Below the pieces are notes generated by a model. It was not told the origin of the DNA. It did no database searches and worked only from the letters and a program-made list of their open reading frames with translations. A program made the position numbers and the translations under genes. 6,904 nt of DNA. Source: an uncultured Clostridia bacterium. Lineage in GTDB: Bacteria > Bacillota > Clostridia > TANB77 > CAG-508. The number at the start of each line of letters is the position of its first letter. Position 1 is the first letter of the stretch. Location of the stretch: the NCBI GenBank assembly GCA_944393305.1, contig CALXZS010000069.1:1-6904 (forward strand), in the 5' to 3' direction. This document shows, piece by piece, positions 1-6,721 of this stretch.

Positions 1-65
1 TTCATTCCGTGTGACTTTATTTTGTAGCACTGAACGTTAAAGTTGCTATATAAAAATTCATTATA
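1..65. other. Unassigned sequence at window edge
   Basis: I see no gene here. An open + strand frame runs from the window edge to a TAA at 38-40 and would be the last 12 codons of something upstream. It is too short to identify, and an open stretch of that length is expected by chance. The segment is AT-rich and leads directly into the inverted-repeat element. Confidence 0.3.
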
Positions 66-189
66 AAAACACCAATATACATTCTAAAACATTTCAGTGA
101 ACGAAGCTCAAAGAGCGAAGTGTAACGTGTAAGCTGAAGCAAGAGGCGAACCGCACCGTGAAATGTGGAAGAATGTATATTGGTGTTTT
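66..189 (-). repeat. Inverted-repeat element, copy 1 (124 bp, reverse orientation)
   Basis: The ends are a perfect 20-bp inverted repeat (66-85 with 170-189). A 3x3 internal loop (86-88 / 167-169) and a second 8-bp stem (89-96 / 159-166) follow inward. The 62-nt centre is much richer in G+C than its surroundings. Read on the - strand it shares motifs with the copies at 6652 and 6821: GCGGTTCGC (here 146-154), CACGTTAC (122-129) and CTTCGCTC (113-120), in the same order and at nearly the same spacing. The element is therefore one family present in both orientations. It lies upstream of the lepA promoter. T-runs follow the stem on the - strand (GTTTTTAT) and weakly on the + strand, so it may also act as a bidirectional terminator for the neighbouring transcription unit. 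It has no coding capacity. It could be a MITE-like or REP-like mobile repeat, or a structured RNA. Confidence 0.85.
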
Positions 190-251
190 AGTATATATTA
201 CTGAATTGTAACAACTTTTTCCTATACAATAAAGTATCTCAAAAATAACTA

Positions 252-280
252 TTGTAAAATTTTTTCATTTATGTTAATAT
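252..280 (+). promoter_or_regulatory. Sigma-A type promoter for lepA operon
   Basis: The -35 box is TTGTAA (252-257; 4 of 6 to TTGACA). After a 17-nt spacer comes TAATAT (275-280; 4 of 6 to TATAAT), preceded by TG at 272-273, which gives an extended -10. Transcription would begin near 286-288, leaving a very short leader before the lepA ribosome binding site (about 292-297). A second -10-like TACAAT at 225-230 has no -35 at proper spacing. This is the only convincing promoter before the five co-directional genes. Confidence 0.6.
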
Positions 281-302
281 TTTAGATAAAAGAGAGGAAA
301 AT

Positions 303-2114
303 ATGAAAGATAAAAAATACATTAGAAATTTTAGTATAATTGCACATATAGACCATGGAAAATCAACATTAGCAGATAGGCTAATAGAAATGACAGGTGT
401 TTTAACAAAAAGAGAAATGTCAGAACAAGTGCTAGATAATATGGATATAGAAAAAGAAAGAGGAATCACAATAAAATCACAAGCAATAAGAATGAAATAT
501 AAAGCAAAAGATGGAAACACTTATGAATTAAACTTAATAGATACACCAGGACATGTGGACTTTAATTATGAAGTATCAAGAAGTTTAGCAGCTTGTGAGG
601 GAGCAATATTAGTAGTAGATAGCACACAAGGAGTAGAAGCTCAAACTTTAGCAAATGTATATCTAGCAATAGATAATAATTTGGAAATAGTACCTGTTAT
701 AAACAAAATTGACTTACCAAGTGCAAGACCAGATGAAGTAAAAGAAGAAATAGAAAATATCATAGGAATACCGGCTAAAGACAGTCCATGTATATCTGCT
801 AAAACTGGACTAAATGTTGAAGAGGTTTTAGAAAAAATAATAACAGATATACCCGCACCAGAAGGAGATGAAAACGCACCACTTAAAGCACTTATTTTTG
901 ACTCAATATATAATGATTATAAAGGCGCTATTGCATATGTAAGAATAAAAGACGGAACAGTAAAACCAGGTGATGAAATAAAACTAATGTCATCAGAAAA
1001 AAGTTTTGTAGTTACAGAAGTAGGATATTTTGAGCCAGGAAGATATGAAGTAGCAGATTCACTTATGGCAGGAGAAGTTGGATATATAGCGGCAAGCATA
1101 AAAAGCTTGTCAGATATAAGAGTGGGTGATACAATCACAAATAAAGAAAATCCAGCAAAAGAACCATTACCAGGATATAAAAAAGTAAATCCAATGGTAT
1201 ATTGTGGACTTTACCCAATGGATGGAAGCGACTATGAAAATCTAAAAATAGCATTAGAAAAATTAAAATTAAATGATGCAGCATTAGAATATGAACCAGA
1301 AACATCAACAGCACTTGGTTCAGGATTTAGATGTGGATTTTTAGGATTACTCCATTTAGAAATAATAGAAGAAAGACTAGATAGAGAATTTGATTTAAGT
1401 TTAATCACAACAGCACCGTCAGTTATATACAAAGTATATAAAACAGATGGCGAAATGATAAATATATATAACCCATCAGATTTACCAGAACCAGCAAAAA
1501 TTAGCAAAATAGAAGAACCTTTTGTAGAAGCAAGTATAATGGTACCAAAAGACTTTGTTGGAAATGTTATGGGACTATGCCAAGACAGAAGAGGAATTTA
1601 TATAGATATGCAATATCTAGACCAAAATAGAGTAACTTTAAAATATGAATTACCTCTAAATGAAATAATATACGATTTTTTTGATACTCTAAAATCGAAA
1701 ACAAAAGGATATGCTTCATTAGATTACTATTTAAAAGAATATAAAGAATCAGATTTGGTAAAATTAGATATATATGTAAATAATGAACCTGTCGACGCAC
1801 TATCTTTTATTGTGCATAAATCAAATGCATATAATAGAGGTAGAACATTAACAGAAAGACTAAAAAAAGAAATTCCAAGGCAATTATTCACAATTCCTAT
1901 ACAAGCAGCAATAGGAGGACAAATAATTGCTAGAGAAACAATATCTGCACTAAGAAAAGACGTTTTAGCAAAATGTTATGGTGGAGATATTACAAGAAAG
2001 AAAAAACTATTAGAAAAACAAAAACGTGGTAAAAAACGTATGAGAGAATTTGGAAACGTAGAAATTCCTCAAGAAGCATTTCTAAATGTTCTAAAAGCAG
2101 ATAATAAAGAATAG
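303..2114 (+). CDS. lepA: Elongation factor 4 (LepA), ribosome-associated GTPase
   Basis: LepA/EF4 is a universal bacterial translational GTPase that binds the ribosome. It has been described as a back-translocase and, more recently, as a factor in 30S assembly and initiation fidelity. It is cytosolic and also membrane-associated. The 603 residues are full length for the family (about 600). GTP-binding motifs visible in order are G1 AHIDHGKST (14-22), G2 RGITI (53-57), G3 DTPGHVDF (80-87), G4 NKID (134-137) and G5 SAK (165-167). Domain II follows, then the EF-G-like domains around 295-490. The LepA-specific C-terminal domain includes KCYGGDITRKKKLLEKQKRG (557-576) and ends in the typical basic tail with FGNVEIPQEAF. 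The start is supported by the family-typical N-terminus (KYIRNFSIIAHIDHGKST) and by GAGAGG five nt upstream of the ATG. It is the first gene of the operon, and nothing in it is truncated or degenerate. Confidence 0.98.
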   Translation: MKDKKYIRNFSIIAHIDHGKSTLADRLIEMTGVLTKREMSEQVLDNMDIEKERGITIKSQAIRMKYKAKDGNTYELNLIDTPGHVDFNYEVSRSLAACEGAILVVDSTQGVEAQTLANVYLAIDNNLEIVPVINKIDLPSARPDEVKEEIENIIGIPAKDSPCISAKTGLNVEEVLEKIITDIPAPEGDENAPLKALIFDSIYNDYKGAIAYVRIKDGTVKPGDEIKLMSSEKSFVVTEVGYFEPGRYEVADSLMAGEVGYIAASIKSLSDIRVGDTITNKENPAKEPLPGYKKVNPMVYCGLYPMDGSDYENLKIALEKLKLNDAALEYEPETSTALGSGFRCGFLGLLHLEIIEERLDREFDLSLITTAPSVIYKVYKTDGEMINIYNPSDLPEPAKISKIEEPFVEASIMVPKDFVGNVMGLCQDRRGIYIDMQYLDQNRVTLKYELPLNEIIYDFFDTLKSKTKGYASLDYYLKEYKESDLVKLDIYVNNEPVDALSFIVHKSNAYNRGRTLTERLKKEIPRQLFTIPIQAAIGGQIIARETISALRKDVLAKCYGGDITRKKKLLEKQKRGKKRMREFGNVEIPQEAFLNVLKADNKE

Positions 2115-2128
2115 TAAAAAATCAATAG

Positions 2129-2168
2129 AAGGGAGAAAATCGTATTTTTCATTATACGATGGATTTAA
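2129..2168 (+). promoter_or_regulatory. Distant Shine-Dalgarno with intervening hairpin before rlmB start
   Basis: The only good ribosome binding site before rlmB is AAGGGAG at 2129-2135, 33 nt from the ATG at 2169. That is too far for normal initiation. In between, ATCGTAT (2139-2145) pairs perfectly with ATACGAT (2154-2160) around an 8-nt loop. Folding removes 22 nt and leaves 11 unpaired nt between the site and the ATG, an acceptable spacing. The start cannot move upstream because the codon directly before the ATG is an in-frame TAA (2166-2168). The ATG at 2159 is out of frame and reads only 13 codons. A comparable structure-bridged initiation site is known from phage T4 gene 38. That it works this way here is inferred. 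Confidence 0.6.
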
Positions 2169-2906
2169 ATGGAAGAAAATCAAGTAGAAGGAAGAAATAG
2201 TGTAATAGAATTATTAAAATCTGGAAAAGATATAAATAGATTATATATTCAAAAAGGTGAAAAACATGGCTCAATTCTTGAAATTATTAAATTAGCCAAG
2301 AAAAACAAAGTTATAATTTCAGAAGTAGAAAAAAGCAAATTAGACAAAATGGCAAATATGCAAAATCATCAGGGGGTTATTGCAATAGTACCACCTTTTG
2401 AATATTCAGATGTTGAAGATATTTTAGAAGAAGCCAAAAAAAGAAATGAAGATCCATTTATCCTAATATTAGACCAAATAGAAGATGTGCATAATTTAGG
2501 ATCAATAATTAGAACTGCTGAATGTAGTGGTGTTCATGGAATAATAATTCCAAAAAGAAGAGCAGCACAAGTAAATAGTACAGTTAATAAAACATCAGCA
2601 GGAGCAGTTCAGTATATGAAAATTGCTAGAGTAAACAATATAAATGAAACTATAAACTATCTAAAAGAAAATAATGTATGGATATATGGTACAGACATGA
2701 ATGGAACTTCATATTATGATGAACAAGATTATAAAGGTGGTGTAGGAATAGTCATAGGAAGTGAAGGCTCAGGAATGAGCAGATTAGTAAAAGAAAATTG
2801 TGACTTTCTAATAAAAATACCTATGAAAGGAAAAATAAATTCACTAAATGCTTCAGTATCAGCAGGAATTGTAATGTATGAAATTATGAAACAAAGGAGA
2901 AAATAA
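2169..2906 (+). CDS. rlmB: TrmH/SpoU-family 23S rRNA (guanosine-2'-O-)-methyltransferase, RlmB type
   Basis: This is a SPOUT-class methyltransferase that transfers a methyl group from S-adenosylmethionine to a ribose 2'-OH. RlmB modifies a conserved guanosine of the 23S rRNA peptidyl-transferase region. The N-terminal substrate-binding (L30e-like) domain opens with VEGRNSVIELLKSG (6-19), the usual RlmB start. A linker with HQGVIAIV (67-74) precedes the SPOUT domain. Motif 1 is NLGSIIRTAE (109-118, with the conserved Asn109 and Arg115), motif 2 is GIVIGSEGSGMSRLV (193-207, with Glu199), and motif 3 is IPMKGKINSLNASVSAGI (217-234, with Asn227), which forms the knotted cofactor site. The length of 245 aa is normal. 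It follows lepA after 54 nt and abuts the next gene with no gap. RlmB is the best match, but paralogous TrmH-family enzymes with another target nucleotide cannot be excluded from motifs alone. Confidence 0.92.
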   Translation: MEENQVEGRNSVIELLKSGKDINRLYIQKGEKHGSILEIIKLAKKNKVIISEVEKSKLDKMANMQNHQGVIAIVPPFEYSDVEDILEEAKKRNEDPFILILDQIEDVHNLGSIIRTAECSGVHGIIIPKRRAAQVNSTVNKTSAGAVQYMKIARVNNINETINYLKENNVWIYGTDMNGTSYYDEQDYKGGVGIVIGSEGSGMSRLVKENCDFLIKIPMKGKINSLNASVSAGIVMYEIMKQRRK

Positions 2907-4325
2907 ATGAAACCAAATAAATTAAAAAGAAATTTAATTATTATTTTTTCTATAATATTAATATTATTAGCTTTGGGTCTTGTATTATATAATACAACAG
3001 ATATTTTTAGAACAAAAAGAGGAGCATTTTTTAGATATTTTGAACAAATACCAGATGCATTTGAAATACTAGAAACTACTGATGAATATAAAACATATCA
3101 AAATACTAAAAATAGCATGCCTTATACAACAACTGGAGAAATGGTAATAACAGACTCAAGCAATATTGCAGATTCAAGCATTTTAAATAAAATTTCCATG
3201 AATGTAAATGGAAGAACTGACAATAAAAACGAAAAAAGTAATACAGAAATATCAGTTAATAGTGACAATACAGCATTATTTAATATGACAGTAGCAAGAG
3301 ATAAAAACTTGTATGGATTTTATGCGCCTCAAATTGCAGATGGATATATAGTTTTTAGAAATGAAAAATTAAATGAACTAGCAGAAAAAATGGGACTTGA
3401 ATATGCAAATAACGTTCCTGAACAAATAATGCCATTAAATATAGAAAGTATTTTAGAAGTAAAAAATCAGGAAAAAACGCATATTGCAAAATATATAAAA
3501 ATGATTAGCAATCAAGCAACAGATACAGCTTATACTAAAGATAGTAATAAAAAAATCGAAATAGAAGGACAATCATATGACACAACTGCATATACATTAA
3601 AACTAAATTCAGAACAAAATAGTGACTTACAAATTTCTATATTAGAAGAACTAACAACTGATAGTGTTATGATGAATTTCATAACTTCGAAATGTAGACT
3701 TATAAACTTAAATAAAGATTATACAGATATAAATACATTAAATAGTAAAATGAAAGAAAGAATAGAACTATTAAAAAATGACCCATCTAAGGCAGGAGAA
3801 TTATCAATAACTGTTTATGAAAATTGGCAAAAAAATATTCAAACAAAAATCGAATTTAATGGAAAAATTATTACCATAAATCATATAGAAAACGATGATG
3901 ATAATTATGCAATAGTAAAAATAGAAAACGAAGATAGTAGTTCTACTACAATTAAATTAGAAAAAAATACTGATGGTCATACATTAAAAATACAATCAGA
4001 AGAAAACGAAATAATAAAAAGTGCAGAATTTATACATTCTTTAACAGGAACAGTAAGAGAAAATAATATTCAAAATCATCTAACAATAAATTTAGTAGAT
4101 GATATTAAAAGAATTACTTTTGAGTATAATGACAATATAAACTTTACAAATGATATAGGAACATTAAGAGATATGCAAGACGATAAAGTTGCAGTTATAA
4201 ACGATTATGATTCAGAATATTTAAAAAACTTTATCAATTTAGTAAAAACTCAAATTAATACAGTATATATAAATCAAGCAACATCGATTGGGATTAATTT
4301 AGACCCACTATTTGAAGTGGAATAG
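2907..4325 (+). CDS. Membrane-anchored extracytoplasmic protein of unknown function
   Basis: I do not recognise a named family. The N-terminus is basic (KPNKLKR, residues 2-8) and is followed by one hydrophobic helix (about 10-28), giving a typical N-in/C-out signal anchor. There is no lipobox Cys and no clear signal-peptidase site, so it is probably tethered rather than secreted. The rest (about 440 residues) is hydrophilic, rich in Asn, Thr, Lys, Glu and Ser, with one Cys (in TSKCRL). Alternating patterns such as ITVYENWQ, KIITINHIE and YAIVKIENEDSS suggest a mostly beta-sheet exterior domain. Just after the anchor is an aromatic stretch, FFRYFEQIPDAF (41-52). No enzyme motif is visible. 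The ATG directly follows the rlmB stop codon (zero gap), with AAAGGAGA at 2893-2900, six nt before it, lying inside the end of rlmB. This indicates operon membership and probably coupled translation. Binding or envelope-monitoring roles are possible, but nothing in the sequence decides between them. Confidence 0.8.
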   Translation: MKPNKLKRNLIIIFSIILILLALGLVLYNTTDIFRTKRGAFFRYFEQIPDAFEILETTDEYKTYQNTKNSMPYTTTGEMVITDSSNIADSSILNKISMNVNGRTDNKNEKSNTEISVNSDNTALFNMTVARDKNLYGFYAPQIADGYIVFRNEKLNELAEKMGLEYANNVPEQIMPLNIESILEVKNQEKTHIAKYIKMISNQATDTAYTKDSNKKIEIEGQSYDTTAYTLKLNSEQNSDLQISILEELTTDSVMMNFITSKCRLINLNKDYTDINTLNSKMKERIELLKNDPSKAGELSITVYENWQKNIQTKIEFNGKIITINHIENDDDNYAIVKIENEDSSSTTIKLEKNTDGHTLKIQSEENEIIKSAEFIHSLTGTVRENNIQNHLTINLVDDIKRITFEYNDNINFTNDIGTLRDMQDDKVAVINDYDSEYLKNFINLVKTQINTVYINQATSIGINLDPLFEVE

Positions 4326-4351
4326 AGCTTAAAAACAAATGAGGTAAAAAA

Positions 4352-6343
4352 ATGAATTTAGAAGAAGCAAATTATTTGTTGGAAAATACAGATGATAAGC
4401 TAAGTGTATTTGCAAATAACAGTATATGGGATTTCGACACAGTTCAGATTGCACTATTGGCCGGTAAATTTTTAAACGATTCAGAAAAAATAAAATTATT
4501 TAACTATCCGCATTTTGAAAATGCGGATAATGAACTAAAAAGCATGATTACAGAATTAATCATAGATCAAAATGTTCTGTTGCAAGCTTTATATAATGAA
4601 AAAGTTACTAAAGGTCTTTCTGAACTTGATTTGTGCGTGCTAACTGAAAATTTAAATGATAATGGAAGAATGCAAATATTAAATGATGATGCTTTTATCC
4701 AAAGACATAAATTAAAAGGAAATTATTATTTATATATAGTTAGTGAATTAAAAGACGAAAAAATAATAAAATTAGTATTTGAAAATAAAAAATTAGACAG
4801 ATTAGATAAAATTTTAATACTATCTAAATTAAGTCCAGAAGCTTTGGTTGACTTTTTTTCAAGTAATAAAGATTTCTTGAAAGAAAATAACATAGACCCT
4901 TTAGAAATCGTTATAAATCTAAATAGTGATTCGCAAAAAATATTTGTGCAAAACCTAGAAAAAACCAATTTAACATTAAAAGAAAAAAAGAGAATACTTG
5001 CCATGCTTAAAAGTGATGTTAAACAAAGTATTTCCATTGATAATTTTCCTAAAGAGTATCAAACAGCACTTAGTATGACAACAGATAAAACAAATGGAGA
5101 AAATCATATAGTATTAGATTTAGATAGAAAAGTAGAAGATTATCGTGGTTTAGAAGATTTAATAATTGTAGTTCCAGATAATTTTAATGAAGAACAAAGA
5201 GAAAAATTTAAGAAATTTTGTGAAGCTTATCCAGATTTAAAAGTAAAAAATGTCATGGAATGTAAAGGCGAAAAATTTACTTTTAGCTCTAATGGAAGAG
5301 ATTATGTTGAAGCGGAAAAGTGGATAGATTCGGTACTAGGAAAAATAAAACCAGAATATACAGATGTGCAAAAGTTAGCTATTATTGATAATGAGATAGG
5401 CAAGAAAATAACTTATAGCCCTGACTATGAAACAGAAGTATTTGATTTAAATAATAATAGAGCTTTATGGAAAATAATATCTAATGGGGTTGGAGTATGC
5501 AATGGAATTTCAAGAATTGAACAATATATGTTAAAAAGAGTTGGAATAGAAAGTCAAATTATTGTATCAAAAAAACACGCTTTTTTGAAAATAAAAAATA
5601 TTGAAATGCCATTATCAGATGGTACAACTGTAAGAGGAGACACTATAATAGATTCAACATGGAATTTATTTGCCGGAAGATTTGGTGCAATGCCTCCTAT
5701 ATTCTGTGTTGATTATGAACAAGCAAGAAAAATAGATATTGAAGCAGATGGAAAAGATAGTGAATCGCACAAAAATGATGATGAATTTCAAGAAAAAACA
5801 TTAAGAATAGAAAATTCAGAACTAGGTAAAATATTTTTTAGCGTGGGGTTGTGTGATAGATATGGAGATTTTCCTATAAAAGATTTAGTAGTAGGTTCAA
5901 AACAATTTCACGATAGGTTTAGTAATAATCCTGAACTTGATATTAATAAGCAATTTTTAATATTAGAAGCTAATTATCCAGATTTCGCAAAATACCAAGA
6001 TGAAACCTCATTCATAATAAGTGATGTATTGTTGAGCGATGAGAGATTAAGGTTTAATGAAAGCTATATAGGAAGAGTATTTGATAGAAATGATGAAGAA
6101 AAAAAGCCAGTTTTAAGCGTCTATGTAGATTTCGATGATAGTAACAAAAAATTTTGGTATGCAGATGAAAAAAGAGGATCATTTATAGAACTAACACAAG
6201 AAGAATTTGAAAGAAGATTTGATTGCTATGAAAAAGATTTAGAAGAATACCAAGGAGCAAAACCATGGGAAAAAGATTGTAGCAAAAAAGAAAATAGTGC
6301 AAGAATTGAAAGAGATGTTAGTGACCAAGGAGAAGATAGATGA
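4352..6343 (+). CDS. Cytosolic transglutaminase-like (papain-fold) protein with helical-repeat N-terminus
   Basis: The centre (about 335-440) carries a transglutaminase-like core: GVGVCNGISRIEQYML with Cys383, KKHAFLKI with His409, and TIIDSTWNL with Asp434. This is the Cys-His-Asp triad in family order and spacing, so the site looks intact. Such domains act as cysteine peptidases, amidases or acyl-transferases, and the substrate is unknown here. Residues about 36-220 show six degenerate ~30-residue units (near 36, 66, 97, 128, 157 and 187), each an L-rich helix, an N/D/S/K turn, a second helix and an F/L end, suggesting an alpha-solenoid for protein binding. A further unrecognised domain covers about 485-640 (including FWYADEKRGSFIELTQEEFE), and a charged tail ends the protein. 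There is no signal peptide or membrane span, so it should be cytosolic, unlike many bacterial relatives. The start is supported by GAGGT (4341-4345), six nt upstream. The stop overlaps the next gene's start as ATGA. Confidence 0.82.
   Translation: MNLEEANYLLENTDDKLSVFANNSIWDFDTVQIALLAGKFLNDSEKIKLFNYPHFENADNELKSMITELIIDQNVLLQALYNEKVTKGLSELDLCVLTENLNDNGRMQILNDDAFIQRHKLKGNYYLYIVSELKDEKIIKLVFENKKLDRLDKILILSKLSPEALVDFFSSNKDFLKENNIDPLEIVINLNSDSQKIFVQNLEKTNLTLKEKKRILAMLKSDVKQSISIDNFPKEYQTALSMTTDKTNGENHIVLDLDRKVEDYRGLEDLIIVVPDNFNEEQREKFKKFCEAYPDLKVKNVMECKGEKFTFSSNGRDYVEAEKWIDSVLGKIKPEYTDVQKLAIIDNEIGKKITYSPDYETEVFDLNNNRALWKIISNGVGVCNGISRIEQYMLKRVGIESQIIVSKKHAFLKIKNIEMPLSDGTTVRGDTIIDSTWNLFAGRFGAMPPIFCVDYEQARKIDIEADGKDSESHKNDDEFQEKTLRIENSELGKIFFSVGLCDRYGDFPIKDLVVGSKQFHDRFSNNPELDINKQFLILEANYPDFAKYQDETSFIISDVLLSDERLRFNESYIGRVFDRNDEEKKPVLSVYVDFDDSNKKFWYADEKRGSFIELTQEEFERRFDCYEKDLEEYQGAKPWEKDCSKKENSARIERDVSDQGEDR
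4505..4529. repeat. 25-nt near-perfect palindrome inside the transglutaminase-like gene
   Basis: TATCCGCATTTT (4505-4516) and AAAATGCGGATA (4518-4529) are perfect reverse complements around a single G. In mRNA this gives at least 9 strong pairs (4505-4513 with 4521-4529) closing a short loop. It encodes residues 52-60 of the protein (YPHFENADN), about 155 nt after the start codon. No T-run follows, so it is not an intrinsic terminator. Confidence 0.75.
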
Positions 6344-6567
6344 ATATAATAGAGAGAATAATTCTGAAAATAAAAAAATTATTTAGTAAAAAAGAAAAAG
6401 TAAAAGAACTAGAAGCTCCAAAAGAAAAATTAAAGAGTCATAATAATGATTTTTTAGAATCATTAAAAGTATATAGAAGAAATAACAAGATTATTGTTAA
6501 AAAAAGTGAGGGTAACGGACTAGGCATAATGCATGGTGCGGTAAAATATAATATAAATCAAAATTAA
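6340..6567 (+). CDS. Small basic amphipathic protein, coupled to the transglutaminase-like gene
   Basis: I do not recognise a named family. The 75 residues contain 18 Lys/Arg against 8 Asp/Glu (net about +10) and no Cys. Residues 1-18 form an amphipathic helix: Ile3, Ile4, Ile7, Ile8, Ile11, Leu14 and Phe15 fall on one face, with Arg6, Lys10, Lys12, Lys13, Lys17 and Lys18 opposite. This suggests membrane-surface or nucleic-acid binding. It is not long enough or apolar enough for a clear transmembrane span. A charged linker (KELEAPKEKLK, 22-32) and FLESLKV (38-44) follow, then a Gly-rich C-terminus, GNGLGIMHGA (58-67). The gene is real: its ATG overlaps the preceding TGA (ATGA, 6340-6343) and AAGGAGA (6327-6333) sits six nt upstream. 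Translational coupling implies it works with the transglutaminase-like protein, as substrate, partner or membrane adaptor. A hairpin directly follows the stop. Confidence 0.72.
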   Translation: MNIIERIILKIKKLFSKKEKVKELEAPKEKLKSHNNDFLESLKVYRRNNKIIVKKSEGNGLGIMHGAVKYNINQN

Positions 6568-6606
6568 TGTTTTTGGGGATGTTTTTGGGGACACCTCCCA
6601 AAAACA
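6567..6606 (+). terminator. Hairpin with duplicated arm at operon end; possible terminator
   Basis: The stem pairs TGTTTTTGGGG (6580-6590) with TCCCAAAAACA (6596-6606), 11 pairs including one G-T, around a 5-nt loop. It starts 12 nt after the last stop codon. The 5' arm is preceded by an exact copy of itself: ATGTTTTTGGGG occurs at 6567-6578 and 6579-6590. Two alternative hairpins can therefore form with the same 3' arm. No U-tract follows on either strand, so it is an atypical terminator. It might instead be an RNA-end stabiliser or a REP-like palindrome. Confidence 0.5.
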
Positions 6607-6637
6607 GCTAAAAAATAAAAGTAACTATTCACAGTTT

Positions 6638-6721
6638 AAATAAATTGCTTAAACTTTAATATACATTCTTTCACATTTCACTTCGCGGTTCGCTTGCACT
6701 GGGGCGCTCGCACGTTACGCT
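6638..6721 (+). repeat. Direct repeat unit A (183-bp period)
   Basis: This 84-bp segment, including 14 bp outside the element stem, recurs at 6821-6904 with an exact offset of 183 bp. I count five mismatches, all within 6698-6704. The repeat includes non-element flank, so it reflects a local tandem duplication rather than two independent insertions. Confidence 0.85.

Noticed and set aside
61..190. CRISPR repeat or cas-adjacent array
   Set aside because: The repeats are ~125-bp palindromic elements in inverted orientation or with a 183-bp period. There are no short regular repeats with unique spacers and no cas genes.
205..230. Short inverted repeat ATTGTA...TACAAT before the promoter
   Set aside because: Six base pairs of AT-rich sequence separated by 14 nt is expected by chance here and does not overlap the promoter boxes.
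269..520. Antisense open frame across the lepA start
   Set aside because: It lies opposite the conserved GTPase motifs of lepA, has no ribosome binding site, and is an artefact of AT-rich codon use. The same holds for the antisense frames inside 917-1138, 1232-1507, 1567-1800 and 4726-5037.
2159..2200. Upstream ATG reading a 13-codon peptide overlapping the rlmB start
   Set aside because: It is 23 nt from the Shine-Dalgarno sequence, out of frame with rlmB, inside the hairpin, and of unremarkable sequence. The hairpin explanation accounts better for the spacing.
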